Shown in pieces: positions 17,218-26,520 of a stretch of 46,097 nucleotides of DNA. The notes beneath the pieces are model-generated. The model was not told where the DNA came from, made no database searches, and was given only the letters and a program-made list of their open reading frames with translations. Numbering within the stretch: position 1 is the first letter of the stretch; each line of letters opens with the position of its first letter. The stretch is from assembly GCA_021202465.1 (NCBI GenBank), contig JAJQCZ010000005.1, positions 1-46,097 of the forward strand, given 5' to 3'. The DNA is from Lachnospiraceae bacterium (GTDB lineage Bacteria > Bacillota > Clostridia > Lachnospirales > Lachnospiraceae). The position numbers were made by a program, and so were the translations under genes.

Positions 17218-17628
17218 ATGGTACTAATTACGGGAGGCGCATTCCAGGGGAAACTGGACCGGGCCAGAGAGCTGGCGGCGCGGGAAGACCGTGAACCGGT
17301 CATTGTCTCGGAGGAGTACGCCCGGGCAGAGGACATCATACGTGCCGATATCTGGGATCAGTTCCATGCCTGGGTGAAACGGCGCATGGAAGAGGGCGTT
17401 GACGCGCAGACAGAGGCAGAGCTGGCAGAGATTCTTGCGGCCAATCCTCGTCTAATTATCGTGACCCGGGAAATGGGCTGCGGTCTGGTGCCGGTGGATG
17501 CCTTCGAGCGCGCCTGGCGGGAGCGGGTCGGCCGCCTGGGCTGCTTCCTTGCCGAACGGGCGGAGCGGGTTTATCTGGTAACCTGCGGCGTGCCTCTGTG
17601 CATCCGGGAGGAGGAAACGCCATGCTGA
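17218..17628 (+). CDS. CobU-like paralogue with degenerate P-loop
   Basis: This 136-residue protein looks like a shortened CobU. The N-terminus LITGGAFQGKL keeps GxxxxGK but has L where S/T normally coordinates Mg-ATP. The C-terminal half IIVTREMGCGLVPVDAFER followed by WRERVGRLGCFLAERAERV and YLVTCGVPLCI closely follows the CobU C-terminus (family: TNEVGMGIVPE ... AGRVNQ ... EVYLVVSGLPL). The middle region with the guanylylated histidine is missing. It follows cobU by 4 bases and overlaps cbiB by 7, so it is kept in the operon. It might partner with or regulate CobU, or perform one half-reaction; this is inference. Confidence 0.75.
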   Translation: MVLITGGAFQGKLDRARELAAREDREPVIVSEEYARAEDIIRADIWDQFHAWVKRRMEEGVDAQTEAELAEILAANPRLIIVTREMGCGLVPVDAFERAWRERVGRLGCFLAERAERVYLVTCGVPLCIREEETPC

Positions 17629-18599
17629 CCGCGTCGGCTCTGGCTCTGGTACTGGGCTTCATTCTGGATTTCTTCCTGGGCGACCCTCACGGACTCTGGC
17701 ATCCGGTGCAGGGGATCGGCTGGCTCATTACAACCTGGGAGAAGCTCCTGCGGAGAATCTTTCCGAAGACACCGGCGGGCGAGTGCGCGGCCGGTGGGCT
17801 TCTGGTGGTTCTGGTCATTGTGTCTTCTCTGATTCTGCCTGCGGCGATCCTGTTTCTGGCCTGCCGCTGGTCGATGATCGCGGGTGTCGTGGTGGAGACC
17901 GTGTTCTGCTATCAGATTCTGGCGGCCCGCAGCCTGCAGCGGGAGAGCGCGAAGGTCGCGGACGCGCTGCAGGAGAGCCTGCCCGCGGGACAGCGTGCTG
18001 TCTCCATGATCGTGGGACGCGATACGGAGCGGCTCGATGAAGAAGGCGTCGTGAAGGCGGCGGTGGAAACAGTGGCCGAGAATACCTCAGACGGCATTAT
18101 TGCTCCGATGGTCTTCATGGCGCTGGGCGGCAGTCTGCTGGGATTCTTTTATAAGGCAGTCAACACCATGGATTCCATGGTGGGCTATAAAAATGAGAAG
18201 TATCTGTATTTCGGGCGGGCGGCGGCCCGGTTTGATGATCTTTGCAACTACATTCCGGCCCGTCTGTCGGGAATCCTGATGATTGCTGCGGCCTGGCTGC
18301 TGGGCTTTGACGGGAAAAATGCGGCGCACATCTACCGGCGGGATCGCCGGAAGCACGCCAGTCCCAACTCGGCGCACACCGAGGCGGTCATGGCCGGAGC
18401 GCTGGATATCCAGCTGGCCGGAGACGCCTGGTATTTTGGCAAGCTGCATCGGAAGGACACCATCGGGGATCCGATTCGTCCGGTGGAGGTCGCCGATATC
18501 GGTCGTTCTCACCGGCTGATGTATGGGACCGCCGTGCTGGGGCTGATTCTGCTGACCGGACTGCGGCTGCTGGCGGCGATGCTGTTAGGGCAGATATAG
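17622..18599 (+). CDS. cbiB: Adenosylcobinamide-phosphate synthase CbiB
   Basis: CbiB joins adenosylcobyric acid with (R)-1-amino-2-propanol or its phosphate. It is an integral membrane enzyme: hydrophobic stretches at residues ~1-20, ~55-100, a central segment and the C-terminus. Family signatures are DFFLGDPHGLWHPVQGIGWLI near the start, LARSLQ-like AARSLQRESAKVADAL, VSMIVGRDTERLDEEGV, ETVAENTSDGIIAPM, NTMDSMVGYKNEKYLYFG and PNSAHTEAVMAGAL. ATG 17622 with GGGAGGAGG upstream gives 325 residues. The product of CobD downstream is its substrate. Confidence 0.94.
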   Translation: MLTASALALVLGFILDFFLGDPHGLWHPVQGIGWLITTWEKLLRRIFPKTPAGECAAGGLLVVLVIVSSLILPAAILFLACRWSMIAGVVVETVFCYQILAARSLQRESAKVADALQESLPAGQRAVSMIVGRDTERLDEEGVVKAAVETVAENTSDGIIAPMVFMALGGSLLGFFYKAVNTMDSMVGYKNEKYLYFGRAAARFDDLCNYIPARLSGILMIAAAWLLGFDGKNAAHIYRRDRRKHASPNSAHTEAVMAGALDIQLAGDAWYFGKLHRKDTIGDPIRPVEVADIGRSHRLMYGTAVLGLILLTGLRLLAAMLLGQI

Positions 18600-18705
18600 A
18601 AGTCTGAGCATATTTGCCGGGATGAGAAGAACTGTCATGTCAGGGCGGTTATGCCATTTGTCTGCGGAGCGGATGAGCGACAGAGAGAACAAGGAGCGAT
18701 ACACC

Positions 18706-19755
18706 ATGTATGAACACGGCGGGGACATCTATCGCCGGGAGGTCCGGCTGGACTTTTCGGCCAATCTGAACTTCCTGGGGATGCCGGAGTCGGTGCGCCG
18801 GGCGGCCCGGGAGGGGGCGGCTCACGCTGACTGCTATCCGGATATTCGCTGTGAGGCATTGAGCCGCGCCATCGCAGCGCGCGAGCAGGTGTCCGTGGAG
18901 CAGGTGCTCTGCGGCAACGGTGCCACCGATCTGATCTTCACACTGGCGCTGGCCGAGCGGCCGCATCGCGCCGTCGTCTTCGCGCCGACCTTTCATGAAT
19001 ATACGCAGGCGCTGGAGGCGGTGGGCTGTGAGATCATTTTCTGTCCGCTGCGGGCGGAGGAGGAATTTTGCTATGACCGGCACGTCCTCTCCCTCCTGCC
19101 GGAGGACGTAGATATGCTGGTGCTCTGCAACCCCAACAATCCCACCGGACAGACGGCAGACCGGGCGCTTCTGCGAGAAATCCTTGAGACCTGTCAGGCC
19201 AGGAACATTTGTCTGCTTCTGGACGAGTGTTTTATTGATTTTCTGGAGGACCCGGCGGCGCATACGCTGGTTCCGCAGCTGTCTGAGTATCCCTGCCTGT
19301 TTATCCTGAAGGCTTTTACCAAGCTCTACGCCATGGCCGGACTGCGGCTGGGCTATGCGCTGACCGCCGATGCGGGCCGGATGGAGCGGCTTCTGGCGGC
19401 ACACCCGCCCTGGAGCGTGTCCGTTCCCGCCCAGCAGGCCGGTTTGGCCGCTCTGGAGGAGACAGAATACGTGCGCCGCTACCGGACGCTGCTGGCTGAA
19501 GAGAGACCCTGGCTGAAGGCGGCTCTGACTGACGCCGGGATGCGGGTGTTCGGCTCGCAGGCCAATTATGTATTTTTTAAGGGACAATGGGGGCTGGCCG
19601 CCGCGCTGGCGGGGGAAGGCATCCTGATCCGGGACTGCTCGAACTATCGGGGCTTAACGGAAGGCTACTACCGGGTGGCTGTGCGCAGTCATGCGGAAAA
19701 TGTACAGCTGATGGAAGCATTTTCCCGCATCGCGGGGAAGGAAAGGAGAGCGTGA
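18706..19755 (+). CDS. cobD: Threonine-phosphate decarboxylase CobD
   Basis: A PLP-dependent fold-type I enzyme that decarboxylates L-threonine O-3-phosphate to aminopropanol phosphate for the nucleotide loop. Motifs: [49 protein letters not shown] and the PLP-lysine region [19 protein letters not shown], plus the C-terminal phosphate-binding arginine in [12 protein letters not shown]. The start at ATG 18706 is favoured by AAGGAG (18691-18696); a longer open frame to 18622 has no good signal. It is 349 residues. Its stop overlaps the ATG of cobQ by one base. Confidence 0.93.
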   Translation: MYEHGGDIYRREVRLDFSANLNFLGMPESVRRAAREGAAHADCYPDIRCEALSRAIAAREQVSVEQVLCGNGATDLIFTLALAERPHRAVVFAPTFHEYTQALEAVGCEIIFCPLRAEEEFCYDRHVLSLLPEDVDMLVLCNPNNPTGQTADRALLREILETCQARNICLLLDECFIDFLEDPAAHTLVPQLSEYPCLFILKAFTKLYAMAGLRLGYALTADAGRMERLLAAHPPWSVSVPAQQAGLAALEETEYVRRYRTLLAEERPWLKAALTDAGMRVFGSQANYVFFKGQWGLAAALAGEGILIRDCSNYRGLTEGYYRVAVRSHAENVQLMEAFSRIAGKERRA

Positions 19756-21278
19756 TGGCGAAATCACTGATGATCCAGGGAACGATGTCGAACGCGGGGA
19801 AGAGCCTGCTGACCGCGGGGCTCTGCCGCATCTTCCATCAGGACGGCTACCGGGTGGCTCCCTTCAAATCTCAAAATATGGCTCTGAACTCCTTCATCAC
19901 CCGCGAGGGACTGGAAATGGGCCGGGCGCAGGTCATGCAGGCGGAAGCGGCCTGCTGTGAACCCTCGGTGCGGATGAATCCGATCCTTCTCAAACCTACC
20001 AACGACGTCGGCTCGCAGGTCATCGTCAACGGGGAAGTCCGGGGAAATATGAGCGCCCGCGACTATTTCCGTTATAAAAAGCAGCTGATCCCGGATATTC
20101 TCGCGGCCTACGACAGTCTGGCCCGGGAGAATGACATCATCGTCATTGAGGGAGCCGGCAGTCCGGCGGAAATCAACTTAAAAGCCGATGACATCGTCAA
20201 CATGGGGATGGCGAAAATGGCGAAGGCGCCGGTGCTTCTCGTGGGAGATATCGACCGGGGCGGTGTATTCGCCCAGCTTCTGGGAACCATCCTGCTCCTC
20301 GAGGAGGACGAGAAACGGCTGGTGCGCGGCATGATCATCAATAAATTCCGCGGGGATAAGACGATTCTCGATCCCGGCATCGTCATGCTGGAGGAGCGCA
20401 GCGGCGGCATCCCGGTGGTGGGTGTGGCTCCTTACATGCACATTGATGTCGAGGACGAGGACAGCCTCTCGGAGCGGCTGGAGAACCGGACCATGCAGGG
20501 ACAGATCGATATCGCCGTGCTGCGTCTGCCGCGCATCGCGAATTTTACAGATTTTAACCGTCTCGAGAGCGTCGAAGACGTGACAGTGCGCTATGTGCAG
20601 CGCGTTTCTGAACTGCGGAATCCGGATCTGATCCTGCTTCCCGGAACGAAGAATACCATGAAGGATCTGCTGTGGCTGCGCCAGAGCGGTCTGGAAGCAG
20701 CGGTTCTCAAAGCCGCCCGGGCGGGAACGCCGGTATTCGGCATCTGCGGCGGCTATCAGATGCTGGGGGAGACCCTGGCCGATCCGGAGGGCGTCGAGGA
20801 GGGCGGAACACTGCGCGGCCTGGGACTGCTGCCGATGGATACGGTCTTTGCCGGGGAGAAGACAAGAACCCGCGTCGAGGGGCGGGTCGCGGCGCCGGGC
20901 GGGCCGCTGGCGGGGCTGTCCGGCTGTCCGGTAGAGGGCTATGAGATTCATATGGGCGTCAGTACCTGGCGGGAGACCGGACAGGCACTGAACACATTGA
21001 CAGACGGCGTCACCGGGATCTCCAAGGAGGACGGCGGCTGGTCCGGAAATGTATACGGCACCTATGTCCACGGATTTTTTGATACGCCGGAGATCGTCCG
21101 CGCCCTGCTGGGAAGCCTGGCTTCCCGGAAAGGGATGAAGGTGGAGGAACTGGGTATGATGGACTATGAGGCTTACAAGCAGCAGCAGTACGATATCCTG
21201 GCCGATGAACTGCGGAAGCATCTGGATATGGAGAAGATTTACGAGATTGTAAATGCGGGAACGGAAGGGTTTCTGTAA
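19755..21278 (+). CDS. cobQ: Cobyric acid synthase CobQ
   Basis: CobQ (CbiP) amidates the b, d, e and g side chains of adenosylcobyrinate diamide using glutamine and ATP. The 507-residue protein begins [19 protein letters not shown] (P-loop-like), then [24 protein letters not shown], the [12 protein letters not shown] motif, [14 protein letters not shown], and a glutaminase domain with the nucleophile in [11 protein letters not shown] and the His in [18 protein letters not shown] precedes the ATG at 19755. It is longer and more complete than CbiA and clearly distinct from it. Confidence 0.95.
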   Translation: MAKSLMIQGTMSNAGKSLLTAGLCRIFHQDGYRVAPFKSQNMALNSFITREGLEMGRAQVMQAEAACCEPSVRMNPILLKPTNDVGSQVIVNGEVRGNMSARDYFRYKKQLIPDILAAYDSLARENDIIVIEGAGSPAEINLKADDIVNMGMAKMAKAPVLLVGDIDRGGVFAQLLGTILLLEEDEKRLVRGMIINKFRGDKTILDPGIVMLEERSGGIPVVGVAPYMHIDVEDEDSLSERLENRTMQGQIDIAVLRLPRIANFTDFNRLESVEDVTVRYVQRVSELRNPDLILLPGTKNTMKDLLWLRQSGLEAAVLKAARAGTPVFGICGGYQMLGETLADPEGVEEGGTLRGLGLLPMDTVFAGEKTRTRVEGRVAAPGGPLAGLSGCPVEGYEIHMGVSTWRETGQALNTLTDGVTGISKEDGGWSGNVYGTYVHGFFDTPEIVRALLGSLASRKGMKVEELGMMDYEAYKQQQYDILADELRKHLDMEKIYEIVNAGTEGFL

Positions 21279-21374
21279 GAAGAAATCGATCTTCGCGTGA
21301 AAAGGCTGCCGGAGGAAAAGGCGTGGTTCCTAGAGTGAAGGACGCTGAAGAGATAGAAGGGACGTGAGTGAAAA

Positions 21375-22028
21375 ATGCGTACACAGCTGGAAAAGGTACT
21401 CCCCATGGAGATCGAGCGGCGGAGCTTTGAAATTATCACCGAGGAGCTGGGAGACCGGCAGTTCCCGGCGGCGGAGGAGCCCATCGTCAAGCGGGTGATC
21501 CACACGACGGCGGATTTTGACTATGCGGACAACCTCGTATTTACCCATGATGCGGTGGCGGCGGCGAAGGAGGCCATCCGGCGGGGCGCGTGCATCGTGA
21601 CCGATACACAGATGGCCCGCTCCGGCATCAACAAGCGGGTGCTGGCGTCCTTCGGCGGGGAGGTCTTCTGCTTCATGTCCGACCCGGACGTGGCGGAGGC
21701 GGCGAAACGGGACCATACGACCCGGGCAACGGCCAGCATGGAGAAGGCTGCGCGCCTGAACCGTCCGCTGATCTTCGCCGTGGGAAATGCGCCGACAGCT
21801 CTGGTGAAGCTTTACGATATGATTCAGGAGGGGCGGATCGCTCCGGAGCTGATCATCGGCGTCCCGGTCGGCTTCGTCAATGTGGTGACTTCCAAGGAAA
21901 TGATCCTGGAGACGGATGTCCCGGCGATCGTGGCCCGGGGCCGGAAGGGCGGCAGCAATGTGGCCGCCGCGATCTGCAACGCGCTTCTCTATGAGATGGA
22001 TCCCAGCCGTACGGGAGCCGGGAAATAA
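21375..22028 (+). CDS. cbiC: Cobalt-precorrin-8 methylmutase CbiC
   Basis: CbiC moves the methyl group from C11 to C12, giving cobyrinate. It is 217 residues, with the catalytic histidine in VKRVIHTTADFDYA, DTQMARSGINK, IFAVGNAPTALVKLYD and GVPVGFVNVVTSKE. The ribosome binding site is weak (GTGAG five bases before ATG). It follows cobQ by 96 bases in which no promoter was convincing. Its position among later-step genes matters little to pathway order. Confidence 0.94.
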   Translation: MRTQLEKVLPMEIERRSFEIITEELGDRQFPAAEEPIVKRVIHTTADFDYADNLVFTHDAVAAAKEAIRRGACIVTDTQMARSGINKRVLASFGGEVFCFMSDPDVAEAAKRDHTTRATASMEKAARLNRPLIFAVGNAPTALVKLYDMIQEGRIAPELIIGVPVGFVNVVTSKEMILETDVPAIVARGRKGGSNVAAAICNALLYEMDPSRTGAGK

Positions 22029-22161
22029 GAGCGTCAGAACACAGAAATGAGAAAACAGTTTGAATCAACAGGAAAAGAGAATACGCTTGTCTGAAAACGA
22101 AAAGGCAGAGATCGATGACAGAAAAGGAAACGCGAGGCGCAGGGAAGTGAAGAGTGAGACC

Positions 22162-23397
22162 ATGAATATACAGATGACAGGAATTGACCACAGCCTCGCG
22201 CCCGTGGAGATCCGCGAGCTGTTTTCCTTCACCCGGAAGGGCGCCGCGGCGGCCATGGAGGAGCTGCGGCAGCGGGAGGGAATCCTCGGCTGTGTGATTC
22301 TCTCGACATGTAACCGGATGGAGCTCTGGGTGCACACCGGGGAGGGATGCGAACTGCCTCTCCATGCCATCCTGTGTGAGCTTAAGGGCCTGGAACCGAC
22401 GGATTATGAGAAATTTTTTGTTCATCGCTGTGATATGGAGGCGGTGCGGCATCTTTTTCGGATGACCAGCGGCCTGAAATCCCGCATCCTCGGGGAGGAT
22501 CAGGTGCTGACGCAGGTGAAGGAGGCGCTGCGGAATGCCCGGGAGGTGTACAGCACGGATCCGGTGCTGGAGACGCTCTTTCGCATGGCGATCACCGGCG
22601 CCAAGAAGGTGAAAACGGGGATGCAGATGTCTACGGCAAATCTGTCCGCCGTGGAACAGGCTGTGGCCGGGATGAAACGGCGCGGTTATTCCTTTGCGGG
22701 CAGGCGCTGTCTGGTCATCGGCAATGGCGAGATGGGCAAGCGGGCGGCGCAGGCCCTGGCGGCCGAGGGCGCGGACGTGACCGTGACCGTTCGCCAGTAC
22801 CGCAGCGGCGTCGTGGAAATCCCCGTGGGGTGCCATCGTATCAACTATGGCGACCGGCTGGGCCTGCTGCCGGACTGTGATCTGCTGGTCAGTGCCACCA
22901 GCAGCCCCAACACGACAATCCGGTATCAGGATGTGCGCGATCTTCCGGTGAAACGGCAGCAGATCTACATCGATCTGGCCGTGCCCCGGGATATCGAGCC
23001 GGAGGTGGGGAGTCTGCCCCAGGTGACATTGTATGACATCGACAGCTTCTCCGTGACTCAGTCGGAGGAGCTGACCGAACAGATTCGCCGGGCGGAGGAA
23101 ATTCTTGAGGAACAGATTCATGAATTTATGGTCTGGTACGAGGGCCGCGATCTGATTCCCCGGGTCCGCCGGGTGGGCCGCGCGGCCGCGGATGATGTCT
23201 GCTGGCGCATGGGGCGGACCGTGAGGAGCCTGCCTCTGACGGAGGAGGATGCGGACAGTCTGCGCCAGGCCGTCTGCGCTTCCTCGGAGAAGGTCATTGA
23301 AAAAATGCTCTTCACCATACGCAATGAGGCCGGTGTCGATGTGCTGCGCAAATGCCTGGAAGCCGCGGAAACGGAATTCACGGAGGAGGAAACATGA
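22162..23397 (+). CDS. hemA: Glutamyl-tRNA reductase HemA
   Basis: HemA reduces glutamyl-tRNA(Glu) with NADPH to glutamate-1-semialdehyde, the first committed step of the C5 tetrapyrrole route. The 411-residue protein has TGIDHSLAPVEIRE, the active-site cysteine C50 in LSTCNRMELW, GLKSRILGEDQVLTQVKEA, the NADPH-binding VIGNGEMGKRAAQAL and the DLAVPRDIEPEV motif. ATG 22162 fits the family N-terminus; the frame is open back to 22060 without a proper start signal. The ATGA overlap at 23394 couples it to the next gene. Gating here supplies precursor for the whole corrin operon. Confidence 0.94.
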   Translation: MNIQMTGIDHSLAPVEIRELFSFTRKGAAAAMEELRQREGILGCVILSTCNRMELWVHTGEGCELPLHAILCELKGLEPTDYEKFFVHRCDMEAVRHLFRMTSGLKSRILGEDQVLTQVKEALRNAREVYSTDPVLETLFRMAITGAKKVKTGMQMSTANLSAVEQAVAGMKRRGYSFAGRRCLVIGNGEMGKRAAQALAAEGADVTVTVRQYRSGVVEIPVGCHRINYGDRLGLLPDCDLLVSATSSPNTTIRYQDVRDLPVKRQQIYIDLAVPRDIEPEVGSLPQVTLYDIDSFSVTQSEELTEQIRRAEEILEEQIHEFMVWYEGRDLIPRVRRVGRAAADDVCWRMGRTVRSLPLTEEDADSLRQAVCASSEKVIEKMLFTIRNEAGVDVLRKCLEAAETEFTEEET

Positions 23398-23876
23398 GCG
23401 GGACGATACCGAAATTCCCCTATTTCCGGGATATCTCTGGCTGGCAGGTGCTGGCATTCGGCGGCGGACACATCGCGGAGCGCCGGGTGGGGACACTGTT
23501 GTCCTTCGGAGCGCATATCCGGGTCGTAAGCCCGGAGCTGACGCCGGGTCTGACAGCGCGCTGGCGAGCCGGGGAAATCGCCTGGAAACAGGGCTGCTAT
23601 GAACCGGACATGCTTTCCGGTCCGGAGGAGACCCAGATGGTTCTGGCGGCCACCGACAACCCGGCGGTGAATACGGCGATCTTCCGGGCCTGCCGGGAGA
23701 GAGGAATTCGGGTCAATAATGCCTCCAATCAGGAGGAATGCGACTTTTTCTTCCCCGCCGTCGTCCGGGACGGGAATCTGATCCTCGGCGTGACCTCCGG
23801 CGGGAGCGATCACGGGAGAGTCCGGCGGGCCGCCGCCGCGCTGCGGAAGCTTGTGAAGAAGGAGGAACTGCGATGA
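23394..23876 (+). CDS. Precorrin-2 dehydrogenase (SirC type)
   Basis: A 160-residue NAD-dependent dehydrogenase that oxidises precorrin-2 to sirohydrochlorin, the N-terminal part of the Met8/CysG family. The nucleotide-binding loop is AFGGGHIAERRV, followed by GAHIRVVSPELT, VLAATDNPAVNTAIFRAC, and the NNASNQEECDFFFPAVV motif with the family's catalytic aspartate region. The C-terminal helical domain of Met8/CysG is cut short, as in SirC-like proteins of Clostridia. No chelatase domain is attached, so cobalt insertion needs another protein. The gene overlaps both neighbours by ATGA, with GGAGGA upstream. Confidence 0.88.
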   Translation: MSGTIPKFPYFRDISGWQVLAFGGGHIAERRVGTLLSFGAHIRVVSPELTPGLTARWRAGEIAWKQGCYEPDMLSGPEETQMVLAATDNPAVNTAIFRACRERGIRVNNASNQEECDFFFPAVVRDGNLILGVTSGGSDHGRVRRAAAALRKLVKKEELR

Positions 23877-24757
23877 GAACCATTCGTATCGGAAGTCGGG
23901 AGAGTCGGCTGGCGGTGATCCAGTCTGAGACAGTGCTGGATTACCTGCGCGACCGGGACCCGGAGGTCAGTCCGGAACTGGTCACGATGAAGACAACCGG
24001 CGATAAGATCCTGGACCGGAGTCTGGAAGCGATCGGCGGCAAAGGCCTCTTCGTCCGGGAACTTGACCGGGCACTTCGTGAAGGGCGCAGTGATCTCTCT
24101 GTTCACAGCCTCAAGGATGTGCCCATGGAGGTGCCGGAGGATCTGCCGTTGCTGGGATTCTCCCGCCGGGAGGATCCCCGGGATGCCCTGGTGTTGCCGA
24201 AGGGAGCCACGTCCTGGGATCGCAGCTTACCCGTGGGTTGTTCCAGCCGACGGAGGATGGTGCAGCTGCAGCGGCTGGCTCCGGATGTGACATTTGCCCC
24301 GGTGCGGGGCAATGTACAGACGCGGCTTAAGAAGCTGGATGCCGGGGAATACGGGGCACTGATCCTGGCCGCGGCGGGTTTGCGGCGGCTGGGACTGGCG
24401 GGCCGCATCTCGCATCTGTTTTCCGCGGACAGGATGATCCCGGCGGCCGGACAGGGAATCCTGGCCGTGCAGGGACGCGCCGGAGAGGATTACTCCTTCC
24501 TGAAAGGATATTTCTGTGAGGAAGCGCGGGTCTGTGCGCTGGCGGAGCGGGCTTTTGTCCGGCGTCTCGACGGAGGCTGCAGCTCTCCGATCGCTGCCCA
24601 TGCATGGGTACAGGGAGACGCGCTGACCCTGCGGGGACTGTACTACAGTGAGGAGAAACAGGATTTCGCAACGGGCATCCTCACCGGCCGCTGCTGTGAG
24701 GGAGAGTACCTCGGCGCAGAGCTGGCGGAACGTCTGCGGCGTCAGCTGGACGGATGA
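23873..24757 (+). CDS. hemC: Porphobilinogen deaminase HemC
   Basis: HemC polymerises four porphobilinogens into hydroxymethylbilane. The 294-residue protein begins MRTIRIGSRESRLAVIQSE and contains TTGDKILD, GKGLFVRELDRALREG, DLSVHSLKDVP, GCSSRRRMVQL (arginines contacting substrate), PVRGNVQTRLKKL and the cofactor-binding cysteine C236 in LDGGCSSPIAAHA. The C-terminal domain is slightly shorter than in E. coli. AAGGAGG is 6-7 bases before ATG 23873. Confidence 0.95.
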   Translation: MRTIRIGSRESRLAVIQSETVLDYLRDRDPEVSPELVTMKTTGDKILDRSLEAIGGKGLFVRELDRALREGRSDLSVHSLKDVPMEVPEDLPLLGFSRREDPRDALVLPKGATSWDRSLPVGCSSRRRMVQLQRLAPDVTFAPVRGNVQTRLKKLDAGEYGALILAAAGLRRLGLAGRISHLFSADRMIPAAGQGILAVQGRAGEDYSFLKGYFCEEARVCALAERAFVRRLDGGCSSPIAAHAWVQGDALTLRGLYYSEEKQDFATGILTGRCCEGEYLGAELAERLRRQLDG

Positions 24758-24842
24758 TTGAAGGAAATGCGGGAAGTATTTGGCAGACAGCCGGTGCAGG
24801 AAAAGGTTCGGAAGTCGGGAAATGTCAGGTGGGAGGTCGCGT

Positions 24843-26369
24843 ATGACAGGTAAAGTATGGTTGGTGGGAGCCGGTCCCTCGGATATCGGATTGCTGACCC
24901 TGAAGGGCAAGGCGGTGCTGGAGGCCGCCGAGGTGGTGGTCTACGACGCTCTGGTGAGCCCGGAAATCCTGGCGCTGGTGCCGGAGGACGCAGAGCTTGT
25001 CAACGTGGGGAAGCGTTCCCATCATCATATCCGCAGGCAGGAGGAGATCAACCAGATCCTTCTTGAGGAAGCGCTGCAGGGGAAACGGGTCGTCCGCCTC
25101 AAGGGCGGAGATCCGTTCCTCTTTGGACGCGGCGGCGAAGAGCTGCAGCTGCTTACGGAGCATGAGATTCCCTATGAGATCGTGCCGGGCGTGACCTCAG
25201 CCATCGCCGTACCGGCCTACAGCGGCATTCCCGTGACGCACCGGGATTTCTGCTCCTCGGTGCACATCATCACAGGACACAAGAAGAAGGATGCGCCGCT
25301 GGATCTGAACTTTGATGCTCTGGTATCCATGAAAGCGACGCTGGTCTTCCTCATGGGAGTGACGGCTCTGCCGGACATCTGCGCCGGACTGCTGGCAGCG
25401 GGGATGGATCCGAAGACCCCGGCAGCCATCGTGGAGAAGGGCACCACCGCCGAGCAGCGGCGTGTGGTCTCGACGGTGGCCGGACTTCCGGAGGAGAGCC
25501 GACAGGCGGCCATCGAAGCGCCGGCCATCATCGTGGTAGGACCGGTGTGCCGTCTGGCGGAGGAGTTCGCCTGGGCGGAGAAACGGGAGCTGGCCGGCTG
25601 CCGTGTGATCGTGACCCGCCCCCGGGATCGGGCATCTGCTCTGACAGACCGATTGCGGCAGAAGGGCGCGCAGGTCATCGATATCCCGGCGATTCGCACG
25701 GAGGCCATTCCCGATAATAAGGCGCTTCAGGATGCTCTGGGCCGGCTGGCGGAGTTTCAGTGGATCGTATTTACAAGTCCGGCCGGAGTGAAGATCTTCC
25801 TCGAAGCGCTGCGGGCGGAGAAAAAGGATGTGCGGAGCCTGGCGGGCTGCCGTCTGGCCGTCCTGGGACCGGGCACCCGCCGGGAGCTGGAACGCTGCGG
25901 CCTCTTTGCTGACCTGGAGCCGGGTACCTATGACGGTGTCAGCCTGGGACGGGCGCTGGCGGCCGTCCTGCAGCCGGGCGAGAGGGTACTGCTGCCCCGG
26001 GCGGCGAAGGGGAACCCTGAGATCGTGGAGGAGATTCGCAAGGCTCCTTCGGTGATCCTCGAGGACATTCCCATTTACGAGACCCTGTATGAGAAATCAC
26101 CCCTCATCGATGAACGGGCAGAGTTCGAGAAGCATCCGCAGACGCTGGCCGTGTTTACCAGCGCCTCCACTGTGCGGGGGTTCCTTGTGGCCACGGAGGG
26201 GCTGGACGTGAGCCGGGTGCGGGCCCTCTGCATCGGAAAACAGACCGCCCGGGCCGCCGGGGAAGCCGGGATGCGGACGTACACGGCGGAAAAAGCGACG
26301 ATGGACAGCCTGGAGGAGCTCGTCTGCCGCGTGCACAGAGAGATGGAAGAGAAAGATTGTGGCGAATAA
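24843..26369 (+). CDS. cobA-hemD: Uroporphyrinogen-III methyltransferase/uroporphyrinogen-III synthase fusion (CobA-HemD)
   Basis: Two activities in one 508-residue protein. Residues 1 to ~245 are SUMT (CobA): VWLVGAGPSDIGLLTLKG, YDALVSPEIL, RLKGGDPFLFGRGGEE, VPGVTSAIAVPAYSGIPVTHR and EKGTTAEQRRVVST; it methylates C2 and C7 to make precorrin-2. Residues ~255-508 are HemD (VIVTRPRDRASALTDRL, WIVFTSPAGVKIFLEAL, LPRAAKGNPEIVEEI, FTSASTVRGFL), which closes and inverts the ring to uroporphyrinogen III. The fusion is common in Clostridia and links ring closure to the branch toward corrins. GGGAGG precedes ATG 24843 by 6 bases. The gene name follows the SUMT usage, not the adenosyltransferase also called CobA. 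Confidence 0.94.
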   Translation: MTGKVWLVGAGPSDIGLLTLKGKAVLEAAEVVVYDALVSPEILALVPEDAELVNVGKRSHHHIRRQEEINQILLEEALQGKRVVRLKGGDPFLFGRGGEELQLLTEHEIPYEIVPGVTSAIAVPAYSGIPVTHRDFCSSVHIITGHKKKDAPLDLNFDALVSMKATLVFLMGVTALPDICAGLLAAGMDPKTPAAIVEKGTTAEQRRVVSTVAGLPEESRQAAIEAPAIIVVGPVCRLAEEFAWAEKRELAGCRVIVTRPRDRASALTDRLRQKGAQVIDIPAIRTEAIPDNKALQDALGRLAEFQWIVFTSPAGVKIFLEALRAEKKDVRSLAGCRLAVLGPGTRRELERCGLFADLEPGTYDGVSLGRALAAVLQPGERVLLPRAAKGNPEIVEEIRKAPSVILEDIPIYETLYEKSPLIDERAEFEKHPQTLAVFTSASTVRGFLVATEGLDVSRVRALCIGKQTARAAGEAGMRTYTAEKATMDSLEELVCRVHREMEEKDCGE

Positions 26370-26520
26370 AACAAGAAATGTCATTCATGTGTCCACTGTT
26401 ATGGGTATAGCATATTCCTTATGATAGAGACAGATACAATGGTCGAAAAATGGCTGCTTGTGTGCGAAAGTTATACGCGACAGGAAGTTTTTTACTAGAA
26501 AGACTGGAGGTAAGAATCAA

